Source: Gemmatimonadota bacterium (GTDB lineage: Bacteria > Gemmatimonadota > Gemmatimonadetes > Gemmatimonadales > Gemmatimonadaceae). Taken from it: a stretch of 54,962 bases of DNA. Where the stretch lies: contig JAHFCT010000007.1 of NCBI GenBank assembly GCA_023249375.1, forward strand, positions 5,152 to 60,113, written 5' to 3'. Of this stretch, positions 46,152 to 54,962 are shown one piece after another. The notes under the pieces were generated by a model. That model saw only the letters and a list, made by a program, of their open reading frames with translations, did no database searches and was not told the origin of the DNA. Position 1 is the first letter of the stretch. Every line of letters starts with the position of its first letter. Made by a program: the position numbers and the translations under genes.

Positions 46152-47726
46152 CTACCGCGCCGCCGCGCGCCATGTCACAGCCGGCGACGCGTTCCACGCC
46201 GCATCGTACGCCGTGAGCACCACGACATCGGCTTTGTCAGACGCGCCCGTGAACGAAATATCCATTCCCGTGTTGACGCTCGGCACAAGCTTGGCATTCC
46301 ACGTGGTGGCGTTCCGCCACTGCACCAGCCACCAGCGAATCGGTTCCGCGCCGTTGGCGGTCCACGCTGCGTGCATCGCGCTGCCCTGTGCGGTCACCGT
46401 GAGGTTCGGCACGGGCGGTGCATTGTTGTCGAGCCACGGGTACGCCGGCACGACCGCGACCCCCGGAAAGCCGGTGGACGCCAGTGAATCGGCGACGCCG
46501 CCATAGTTCTTGCGCACCGAAGTCGCGTTGTACAGCAGCGTGCCGCTGCCGCCGCCGGCGTTGGGCCCGGCGCGATACCGCACGACAGCGATCTCGTTGA
46601 CAATCTCCGTCGCCGCATACGCGCTCGACGTGCCATCCGCCACGCGGTACGAGGCGAGCCCCGGCCACAAATGGCGCTTCTGCGAGTTCACCGACATCCA
46701 CCAGTCCGTCAGCGCGATGAAGCTCTGCCCCGTGCTCGAGATCGACCAATAGAGCTGCGGCGCGAGGTAATCCACCCAGCCATTGTCGAGCCACTTCTTG
46801 GAGTCGGCGAAAATCTGCACATACGGATCGAAGCCCGTGATCCCCGCCGGTGTTCCCGGACGCCAGATGCCAAATGGCGAGACGCCAACCTTCACGTACG
46901 GCTTCACCCTGTGCACTTCGCTGTACAGCTTCTGGATCAGCGCGTCCACGTTGGCGCGGCGCCAGTCGGCGCGCACCATCGGTGTGCCGCCCGCCGCGAG
47001 GTACTTGTTGTACGTCGCGTCATCGTTGAACGCCGGCGCACTCCCCACGGGATACGGATAGAAATAATCATCCATGTGCACGGCATCGACGTCGTAGCGC
47101 GTGATGACATCCTTCACGACGTTGATCGTCTGCGCTTGAACGTCGGGCTCGCCGGGATCGAACCAGAGCTGGCCTTCCCAGATGCGGGCAAGATCAGGGC
47201 GCGCTTTCCACAGATGATTGGCCGCCAAACGCGACGTGTCGCTGACGTTGCCCGCGCGATACGGATTGAACCACGCGTGCAGCTCCAGTCCGCGCGCATG
47301 CGCCTCTGACACCCACGAATCGAGCGGATCCCACCCTGGATCACCGCCCTGCGTGCCGGTCAGCACTCTCGCGAACGGCTCAATGTTCGACCGGTACAGC
47401 GCGTCGCCCGCCGAACGCACCTGAACGATGACCGCATTCATGCGCAGCGATTGCGCGCGGTCGAGGATCGCTCGCATCTCGGCCAGCGCCGCGCCTTGCG
47501 ACAAGCCCGTCGCGGTCGGCCAGTCGATGTTCGCGACGGTCGCCACCCACAGTCCGCGGAACTCCCGCGCCACCGCCGGCGGATCAGTACTGGGCGGCGT
47601 GACCGGCGGCGTTACGGGTGGCGTAACTGGCGGTGTGACCGGCGGCGTCGTGGTGCTGGTCGGCGAATCGCCCGAGGCGCAGGCGGCGGCGAACACAACG
47701 GCAGAAAGAAGAACAAAACGGCGCAT
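46152..47726 (-). CDS. Secreted GHL10-family glycoside hydrolase-like lipoprotein
   Basis: 524 aa. Lipoprotein-type N-terminus ([11 protein letters not shown]) followed by a low-complexity linker of PPVT repeats ([15 protein letters not shown]). The catalytic region begins [17 protein letters not shown], the GHL10 (PF02638) opening, and continues with [27 protein letters not shown] and [16 protein letters not shown]. The last about 90 residues look like a fibronectin-type domain ([20 protein letters not shown]). Probable cell-envelope glycan hydrolase; substrate not known. The 12-bp DNA repeat encoding the linker lies at 47590-47648. Confidence 0.87.
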   Translation of the reverse strand: MRRFVLLSAVVFAAACASGDSPTSTTTPPVTPPVTPPVTPPVTPPSTDPPAVAREFRGLWVATVANIDWPTATGLSQGAALAEMRAILDRAQSLRMNAVIVQVRSAGDALYRSNIEPFARVLTGTQGGDPGWDPLDSWVSEAHARGLELHAWFNPYRAGNVSDTSRLAANHLWKARPDLARIWEGQLWFDPGEPDVQAQTINVVKDVITRYDVDAVHMDDYFYPYPVGSAPAFNDDATYNKYLAAGGTPMVRADWRRANVDALIQKLYSEVHRVKPYVKVGVSPFGIWRPGTPAGITGFDPYVQIFADSKKWLDNGWVDYLAPQLYWSISSTGQSFIALTDWWMSVNSQKRHLWPGLASYRVADGTSSAYAATEIVNEIAVVRYRAGPNAGGGSGTLLYNATSVRKNYGGVADSLASTGFPGVAVVPAYPWLDNNAPPVPNLTVTAQGSAMHAAWTANGAEPIRWWLVQWRNATTWNAKLVPSVNTGMDISFTGASDKADVVVLTAYDAAWNASPAVTWRAAAR

Positions 47727-47800
47727 GCCTAAGAATGCCCCTGCGGCCAGCGATGTCGCGAGGGGAGAATACGGACGCGTTTGTCTTGGTCAAACTGCTG

Positions 47801-47903
47801 ACCACGGATTGATCGGATGGGCACGGATTTGCACGGATACTGCTCTTTGGAGTTCCTTCCGAGATTGATCCGTGTTTATCCGCTCAATCCGTGTCATCCG
47901 TGG
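47801..47903. repeat. Long CACGGAT inverted repeat (copy 2)
   Basis: Right arm 47868-47903 reads ATCCGTG..ATCCG..CAATCCGTGTCATCCGTGG, whose reverse complement (starting CCACGGATGACACGGATTGA) matches copy 1 at 6929-7056 over about 30 bases. The left arm 47801-47838 has the same CACGGAT units with a deletion. It lies between the suf operon (ends 47912) and the GHL10 gene, so it may also terminate the suf transcript. The 29-base spacer differs from copy 1. Confidence 0.85.
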
Positions 47904-47911
47904 TATGCTGT

Positions 47912-48361
47912 TTACCCATTGTTCCGGTGCTCTATCGCCCCCAACAGCGCCCTCCAGGGGAGCTTCGCGCACTTATGCCGCGCCGGAAACCCCGCCACGC
48001 CCGCCAACGCGCCAAGCTCGCCGAGCGCCTCCTCAGGCTCTCCGCTCGCCAGCATCTCGTCGAAACGCCGCGACAGCAGGTCGATCTCTTCGCGGGTGCG
48101 GCCGCGCACCAGCTCCATCAGCATGCTCGCCGCCGCCTGCATAATGGAACAGCCGATGCCCGTGTACCGCGCATCGATCACCACACCGTCCCGCTGCAGC
48201 ACGCTCACCGTGATGTCGTCGCCGCAGAGCGGATTCTTCTCGCCGTGCACGCCAGTGGCGCGCTCGAGCACGCCCTTGTGGCGCGGATGCCGGTAGTGAT
48301 CGAGAATCCGTTCCTGATACAGCGCCGCCAAGCCTGCGCTGCGGTCCGCCGACGTGGACAT
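47912..48361 (-). CDS. SufU/IscU-type Fe-S assembly protein (second copy)
   Basis: 149 aa. The three conserved cysteines (Cys46 in NPLCGDD, Cys71 in GIGCSI, Cys131 in ARHKCAKLPW) and Asp48 are present, with the insert before the third cysteine typical of Gram-positive-type SufU. It should either act as a scaffold or accept sulfur from the desulfurase SufS. It is the last gene of the suf operon, 8 bp after sufS, and about equally close to the other SufU copy as to any family. Start at the ATG at 48361. Confidence 0.9.
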   Translation of the reverse strand: MSTSADRSAGLAALYQERILDHYRHPRHKGVLERATGVHGEKNPLCGDDITVSVLQRDGVVIDARYTGIGCSIMQAAASMLMELVRGRTREEIDLLSRRFDEMLASGEPEEALGELGALAGVAGFPARHKCAKLPWRALLGAIEHRNNG

Positions 48362-48369
48362 GAATAGCG

Positions 48370-49587
48370 TCAGGCGTGGGCGTAGAAGCGCGCCTTCGCT
48401 TTCTGCAGCGAAGCAACCAGCGCATCCACGTCGGTCGTCGTGTTGTACACATAGAAACTGGCGCGCACCGTCGCCGCCACGTGCAGCGCGCGCATCAGTG
48501 GCTGCGCGCAGTGATGCCCAGCGCGCACGCACACACCGTCCACGTCGAGCATCGTGCTGAGGTCGTGCGGATGGATATCGCCCAGCGTAAAGCTCACCAC
48601 GCCGCTGCGCGACTCGGCGCCCGCCGGTCCATACACCTGCAGGCCGTCAATCGCCGCAAGTTGCTCGAGCGCGTAGCCAGTAAGGGCCACCTCGTGCGCA
48701 CGCACCGCGTCCATCCCCAAGCCATCGAGATACCGCACCGCCGCGGCCAGTCCCACCGCGCCCTCCACATTCGGCGTGCCGGCCTCGAACTTGTGCGGCA
48801 GCGCGTTCCATGTGGTGTCGCCGTCAAAGACAAACTCGATCATGTCGCCGCCAAACTGGTACGGATGCGTCGCCTCGAGCAGTGCGCGCTTGGCGATGAC
48901 GCCCCCGATGCCCATGGGTCCGAGCATCTTGTGCCCGCTAAAGGCGTACGCGTCCACATCCAGCGCATCAAACCCGACACGCAGGTGCGGCGCCCCCTGC
49001 GCACCGTCGCAGAACGCCACCGCGCCGATCGCGTGTGCGATGTGTACGATCTCACGCACATCGTTGATTGTCCCGAGCGCGTTCGAGACATGCCCAAACG
49101 CCACGACCTTGGTGTTGGCGGTCACCAACAGGCGCAGCTGGTCCATGTCCACGTGCCCGTCGGGCGTCAGCTCGCAAATGCGAAACTCGGCGCCGACGTC
49201 GCGCGCCAGCTGCTGCCAGGGCACGAAGTTGGCGTGATGCTCCAGTCTTGTGACCACCACGCGGTCGCCGCGATGCACGTGCTGCTTGCCCCACGCCGTC
49301 GCCAGCAAGTTCATCGACTCGGTGGTCCCGCGCGTGAAGATCAGCGTGTCGGCGTCGGCCGCACCGAGAAAACGCGCGATCTCGCGGCGCGCCCCGTGGT
49401 ACTCCTCCGTCGCCGCGCCACTGAGCCTGTACGCGCCGCGGTGCGGATTCGCGTTCGCGGTCTCGTAATAGTTGCGAATGGCGTCGAGCACCACGCGCGG
49501 TTTCTGCGACGTGGCCGCCGAGTCGAGGTAGAAAAGCGACGGCTGGGCGGCGAGCAGCGGAAAGTCGGAACGCGGCGCGAAACTCAT
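48370..49587 (-). CDS. sufS: Cysteine desulfurase SufS
   Basis: 405 aa PLP enzyme supplying sulfur for Fe-S clusters. PLP lysine in FSGHKMLGP (Lys220) and the sulfur-carrying cysteine in AGHHCAQPLM (Cys360) are both present; TRGTTESMNL and HHANFVPWQQ are type II SufS-group blocks. Between two SufU genes, 7 bp and 8 bp away, which fits the SufS/SufU partnership that replaces SufE in many bacteria. Confidence 0.95.
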   Translation of the reverse strand: MSFAPRSDFPLLAAQPSLFYLDSAATSQKPRVVLDAIRNYYETANANPHRGAYRLSGAATEEYHGARREIARFLGAADADTLIFTRGTTESMNLLATAWGKQHVHRGDRVVVTRLEHHANFVPWQQLARDVGAEFRICELTPDGHVDMDQLRLLVTANTKVVAFGHVSNALGTINDVREIVHIAHAIGAVAFCDGAQGAPHLRVGFDALDVDAYAFSGHKMLGPMGIGGVIAKRALLEATHPYQFGGDMIEFVFDGDTTWNALPHKFEAGTPNVEGAVGLAAAVRYLDGLGMDAVRAHEVALTGYALEQLAAIDGLQVYGPAGAESRSGVVSFTLGDIHPHDLSTMLDVDGVCVRAGHHCAQPLMRALHVAATVRASFYVYNTTTDVDALVASLQKAKARFYAHA

Positions 49588-49594
49588 GCCATCC

Positions 49595-50068
49595 TCACTC
49601 GGTGCTGACGGGCGCTACGGGCGCGGCCTCGCCGGCCGTGGCGTACTGGGCCAGCGCCGCGTGCATCGCGTGCCAGGCCAGCGATGCGCATTTCACGCGG
49701 AGCGGAAAGCGCGACACCCCGCTCAACGCCTTCAGCGACCCCATCGATTCGGCATCCTCTGGGTGCACGCCGGTCACCACGCCGTGGAACTTGCTGAACA
49801 GCCGCTCCGCCTCGTCGCGCGTCTTGCCCTTGATCGTTGCCGTCATCAGCGACGCGCTCGCCTTGGAAATGGCGCAGCCGTGCCCCTGGAACGACACGTC
49901 GCTGATCTGCTCGCCGTCAAACTTCAGCCAGATGGTAAGCTGGTCGCCGCACAGCGGGTTCTGCCCGTCGGCGTGCACGTGCGCGTCATCCATGACGCGA
50001 TAGTTCCGCGGCCGGCGGTTGTGGTCGAGGATGATGCTCTGGTACAGCTCGTCAAGTTCGGCGGACAC
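49595..50068 (-). CDS. sufU: SufU/IscU-type Fe-S assembly protein (first copy)
   Basis: 157 aa, GTG start at 50068 (the frame is open further but is not family-like). Cys40 in NPLCGDQ, Asp42, Cys65 in GHGCAISKAS and Cys127 in RVKCASLAWH are the SufU ligands. GHGCAISKAS is the most typical SufU signature in the window. It probably binds zinc and takes sulfur from SufS, delivering it to the SufBCD scaffold. Spacing from sufD is 10 bp. Confidence 0.92.
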   Translation of the reverse strand: MSAELDELYQSIILDHNRRPRNYRVMDDAHVHADGQNPLCGDQLTIWLKFDGEQISDVSFQGHGCAISKASASLMTATIKGKTRDEAERLFSKFHGVVTGVHPEDAESMGSLKALSGVSRFPLRVKCASLAWHAMHAALAQYATAGEAAPVAPVSTE

Positions 50069-50078
50069 GTGATGGTCC

Positions 50079-51385
50079 TCAGACCGTCTCGGGCGGAATG
50101 AAACGCTCGAACAGCAGCGCTTCGAGCGCCACCTTGAGCGGCTCCAGTTCAATCAACTCGAGCACCTCGGCGGCAAACGCATAAGTGAGTAGCGCACGGG
50201 CGCGGTCGCCGCCGATGCCGCGGCTCTTCAGGTAGAACAGCGCCATCTGGTCCAGACGCCCCACCGTCGCGCCGTGCGTGCACTTCACGTCATCGGCAAA
50301 GATCTCGAGCTGCGGCTTGGTGTCCACCTTGGCGCCGTCGCCGATGAGTAGCGCGTGGTTGGTCTGCTTGCCGTCCGTCTTCTGCGCCTGCGGGTCAACA
50401 AACACCTTGCCATTGAACACGCCGTGCGACGTGCCGTCGAGAATCCCCTTGTACACTTCGCGGCTCGAGCATGAGGGCGCGATGTGCTCCACGAACGTCT
50501 GGTGGTCGGCGTGCTGCGCCTCCTCCAGCGCGTACAATCCGTTCAGCCGCACCTCGGCGTTCTCGCCAAGCAGCTTCGAGTACACGTTGGTGCGCGACAG
50601 CTGCGCCCCGATGGCAAAGGAGAAGGCGTGGTAAATCGAATCGCGCCCCTGCGTGGCCTGCGTTGTCCCCACGTGAAACGCCTCGCCCCCCTCGCGCTGT
50701 ACCTTGTAGTGGTCCACACGCGCGCCGTCGCCCACCACCACTTCGGCCACGTGGTTCGTGAAGTACGTGCCGCCTCCGATCGTCGCAAACGTCTCGACCA
50801 GCGTGACCTTCGCATGCCGCTCGGCCACGACCAACGTGCGCGGATGCTGCGAGGCGTTCGTGGCGTGTGAATCGGTGAGATAGAGAATGTGGATCGGCGT
50901 CTCCAGCTCAATGTCCTTCGGCACGCGGATCACGACGCCGTCGGCCATGAACGCCGTGTTCAGCGCCGTGAACGCCTGCTTGGCCGGCGCCAGCGTGCCC
51001 AGCCGCTCGGCGAGCAGCTCGGGCGCTTCCTTGAGCGCCTCGCCAAACGTCATCACTTGCGCGTCGACGTCCAGTTCGGCAAACGACGAGAGCGCGGGTT
51101 CATAGCGGCCGTTCACGAAAACCAGCAGGTGCCAGTCGTCCTGCCCGTACGTGAAGCGCGCGATGTCGTCGCTCGTGAGCGACGTGGCCGCCGGCCGCGC
51201 CGGACGAAACGTGCGCTCGGCGATCGGCGACACCGACGTGAAGTGCCAGTCTTCGTCGCGGGTCGTGGGAAACCCCACGGCCTCGAACTGCTCGATAGCC
51301 GCGATCTTGAGCTTGGGGAGGAAGTCCTTGGCCGCCGAACTCGCCGCCGCCACCTCGAACAGCTCGCGATAGTTCGAATGCGCCG

Positions 51386-51389
<4 letters not shown>
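50079..51389 (-). CDS. sufD: Fe-S scaffold subunit SufD
   Basis: 436 aa. Typical SufD: RDEDWHFTSVSPIAERTF near the N-terminus, then the beta-helix core (HVAEVVVGDGARVDHYKVQRE, SFAIGAQLSRTNVYSKL) and the C-terminal KCTHGATVGRLDQMALFYLKSRGI segment that contacts SufC. It lacks catalytic residues and forms the SufBC2D complex with SufB and SufC. GTG start at 51389 overlaps the sufC stop by GTGA, so the subunits are translated together. Confidence 0.93.
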
Positions 51390-52144
<755 letters not shown>

Positions 52145-52150
52145 TTATAA

Positions 52151-52246
52151 GAGATGGTAGATGGTAGACGGTAGATGGTGGATCACGGCGAGCGGCAGAT
52201 GGTACGGGGTGATTTCTACCATCCACCCTCTACCATCTACCATCAC
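52151..52246. repeat. ATGGTAGA microsatellite as an inverted repeat between sufB and sufC (copy 4)
   Basis: Left arm about 52151-52182 and right arm about 52214-52246 are composed of ATGGTAGA/TCTACCAT units. A 15-base core, ATGGTAGATGGTAGA at 52154-52168, pairs perfectly with 52229-52243, and the arms continue with a few mismatches. The whole 102-bp gap between sufB and sufC is this element. In the mRNA it would form a long hairpin right before sufC. Confidence 0.88.
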
Positions 52247-53676
<1,430 letters not shown>

Positions 53677-53680
<4 letters not shown>

Positions 53681-54402
53681 CGCGGGGTCTTGGGTGCAGG
53701 TGCGAGGACGCGTGGCGTCACGGGGTTCGGCGCCATGGCGCTCGAAGAGAGCGGGATGGGCGCGGAGGTAGCGCCATACGCACAAGCGCCGCAGCCATCC
53801 TTGAGGTGCGAGAGACGCTCGACCGGTGCGCCGAGTACCGTCTCAATGAACTCCGCCTCGGCGGAGCAGACTTCCGGAAAGCGCAGCGCGATGTCGCGCA
53901 CGGCGCAGTTGTGGTGCTTGATGGTGGTCGGCAAGCCGAGGCCCGACACCGCCTCGGTCATGTAGCCCTCGGCGGCGAGCATTTCGGCGAGGAGCTGGGC
54001 GCGTTCACTTAATGGAAGCGCGGCGAGGCGCGGTTTGGCTGCTTCGGCCAGCGCGTCCCAGCGACGACGGAAGAGCTGAACGACGGCCTCGGTGCCTTCG
54101 CGATCACGCAGCGCTTCGAGCGCATCGACGAGCGGATCGACATACGCGCGTGGAAAGAGTGCTTCGCCCGATTCGCTGAGTGAATACGCAAAGACCGGCG
54201 CGCCCTGGCCGTGGATTTCGCGGCGATAGGCGACGAGGCCCGCGTCAACTAGTTCGGTGAGATGCCGGCGAAGCGCGTTGTCGGTCAGGCCGAACTGCTG
54301 CGCCAGCCGTTTGATGGTCAGCGGCTGCTCCTTTCGGAGCGCGACGAGAATGTCGCCCCGAAGGCCCTTGAATCCGGCAAGTGAGAGGGAGCTGGCTGCC
54401 AT
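53677..54402 (-). CDS. sufR: SufR-like Fe-S-sensing repressor of the suf operon
   Basis: 241 aa. Residues about 10-75 are a winged helix ([40 protein letters not shown]). The C-terminal half carries four cysteines, Cys166 (HNCAVRD), Cys179 (PEVCSAE), and Cys204 and Cys207 in DGCGACAYG. These are spaced CX12C and CX2C, 24 residues apart, the arrangement by which SufR proteins bind a [4Fe-4S] cluster. Loss of the cluster should lift repression of suf. It is the first gene of the operon and overlaps sufB by 4 bp. Start at the ATG at 54402; the upstream open frame is unlike the family. Confidence 0.92.
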
Positions 54403-54549
54403 GTTTGATAAAGCTAGTCGGGATGGGGGAATTTGCAAACGAAAGTGTGTGAGAAATACAACGGTGGCTCGCTGCGCATGGTTGAGCGACAGGGAAATTG
54501 GGAACATCGAGACGGAGGAATACGGCAAACAAATGTAGTCAATTGAGAT

Positions 54550-54576
54550 GTAAACTACTTATTAATAACAGTTTAC
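54550..54576. promoter_or_regulatory. AT-rich inverted repeat in the sufR upstream region
   Basis: GTAAACT (54550-54556) and AGTTTAC (54570-54576) form a perfect 7-bp inverted repeat with centres 20 bases apart, in an AT-rich patch of an otherwise GC-rich sequence. It lies in the 282-bp divergent gap between sufR and the terminal secreted-protein gene. It could bind a dimeric regulator, but its closeness to the latter gene (109 bp) leaves the target open. No other gene is seen at 54403-54684. Confidence 0.45.
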
Positions 54577-54684
54577 TATGCGACAAGTTGCCGATACGCC
54601 GCCAACACTCTTAACGCCGACTCGGACGAGGCGTCCATCTAGGCAACGGGACAGAGAGAGCCCGACGTTCATTAGGAGGCGCAA

Positions 54685-54962
54685 ATGCGCACTATCAAGG
54701 TCCTTGGTCTTGCCGTGGCCATGGCTTGGACAGCAGTGCCGGTGCTGGCGCAGGGTGGTCTTCAACCCGGAGCGTTTCCCGGTATCGATCGCGTCGCCCG
54801 CTTCGAGGCGCAGCGACTCGTGCGCCGCGAACGAGCACAGGAGTTCAGAAATCAGCGTGCGCACCGCATGCACGTGCGCGCATTTGCCGGAGCGCGGCGC
54901 CTCCGCGCGGGCGCTGCACTCCGCGCGCGCCCTGCACTCCGCGCGCGCCCTGCACTCCGCGC
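54685..54962 (+). CDS. Secreted protein, N-terminal part only (runs off the window)
   Basis: At least 92 codons. AGGAGG at 54674-54679, five bases before the ATG, is the best ribosome site seen in the window. Signal peptide MRTIKVLGLAVAMAWTAVPV (cleavage near ALAQ). The mature part is rich in Arg and Ala (RFEAQRLVRRERAQEF) and passes into six-residue ALRARP repeats at the edge. The product is unknown; the C-terminus lies beyond the window. Confidence 0.85.
   Translation, partial: MRTIKVLGLAVAMAWTAVPVLAQGGLQPGAFPGIDRVARFEAQRLVRRERAQEFRNQRAHRMHVRAFAGARRLRAGAALRARPALRARPALR
54914..54962 (+). repeat. 18-bp tandem repeat at the right edge
   Basis: CTGCACTCCGCGCGCGCC is repeated at 54914-54931 and 54932-54949, with a partial third copy to 54962 where the window ends. 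In the gene frame each unit encodes ALRARP. The true repeat number cannot be known from this window. Confidence 0.85.

Overview
The window is a high-GC bacterial chromosome segment. The gene style suggests Gemmatimonadota or a close relative: secreted M24 and CocE hydrolases, a Ser/Thr kinase with TPR repeats, a DUF4097 protein beside an ECF sigma factor, an IscU-type SUF operon with SufR, a bacilliredoxin, and many GTG starts with 4-base GTGA/ATGA overlaps. This is inferred from gene content, since no rRNA or other marker is present. I see no tRNA, rRNA, CRISPR array, phage or intact insertion sequence. The region is dense, mostly housekeeping and accessory metabolism, with about 50 genes.

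Layout. 0.1-9.7 kb: aromatic amino acid decarboxylase (-), DUF2157 membrane protein, large outer-membrane barrel protein and a membrane diguanylate cyclase (+), then a convergent pair, PhzF-like isomerase and delta-1-pyrroline-5-carboxylate dehydrogenase (-). 9.8-19.6 kb: a long + strand run. It holds a receiver/DHp protein coupled to endonuclease IV, a SWIB protein with a histone-H1-like tail behind an unusual four-copy motif, a second diguanylate cyclase, signal peptidase I, a lipoprotein RidA coupled to an esterase, an M24 peptidase, a solitary GroES-like protein, a bacilliredoxin, and a membrane protein/winged-helix pair. 19.7-24.7 kb: a - strand ECF sigma/anti-sigma/DUF4097/secreted-protein operon and a NatAB-like ABC exporter.

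24.9-32.2 kb: a tungstate/molybdate uptake operon (wtpABC-like) whose last gene overlaps a polytopic glycosyltransferase, followed by a GT2/DUF2304 pair and another polytopic glycosyltransferase. 32.3-40.9 kb: YciI-like protein, gamma-glutamyltranspeptidase, Ser/Thr kinase, GH9 glycosidase and CocE/NonD hydrolase. 41.1-47.7 kb: tyrosine phenol-lyase (+), then on the - strand an acyl-CoA ligase, an ILVBL/HACL-type thiamine-diphosphate lyase and a GHL10 glycoside hydrolase. 47.9-54.4 kb: a complete - strand suf operon, sufR-B-C-D-U-S-U, with two IscU/SufU-type proteins. A partial secreted-protein gene runs off the right edge.

The least ordinary signals lie between or across genes. They are four copies of CAGAGGGAAA upstream of the SWIB gene, a family of ATGGTAGA-type microsatellites (one read in frame inside gamma-glutamyltranspeptidase, one forming a long hairpin between sufB and sufC), two copies of a long CACGGAT-based inverted repeat, and several 11-18 bp tandem repeats.
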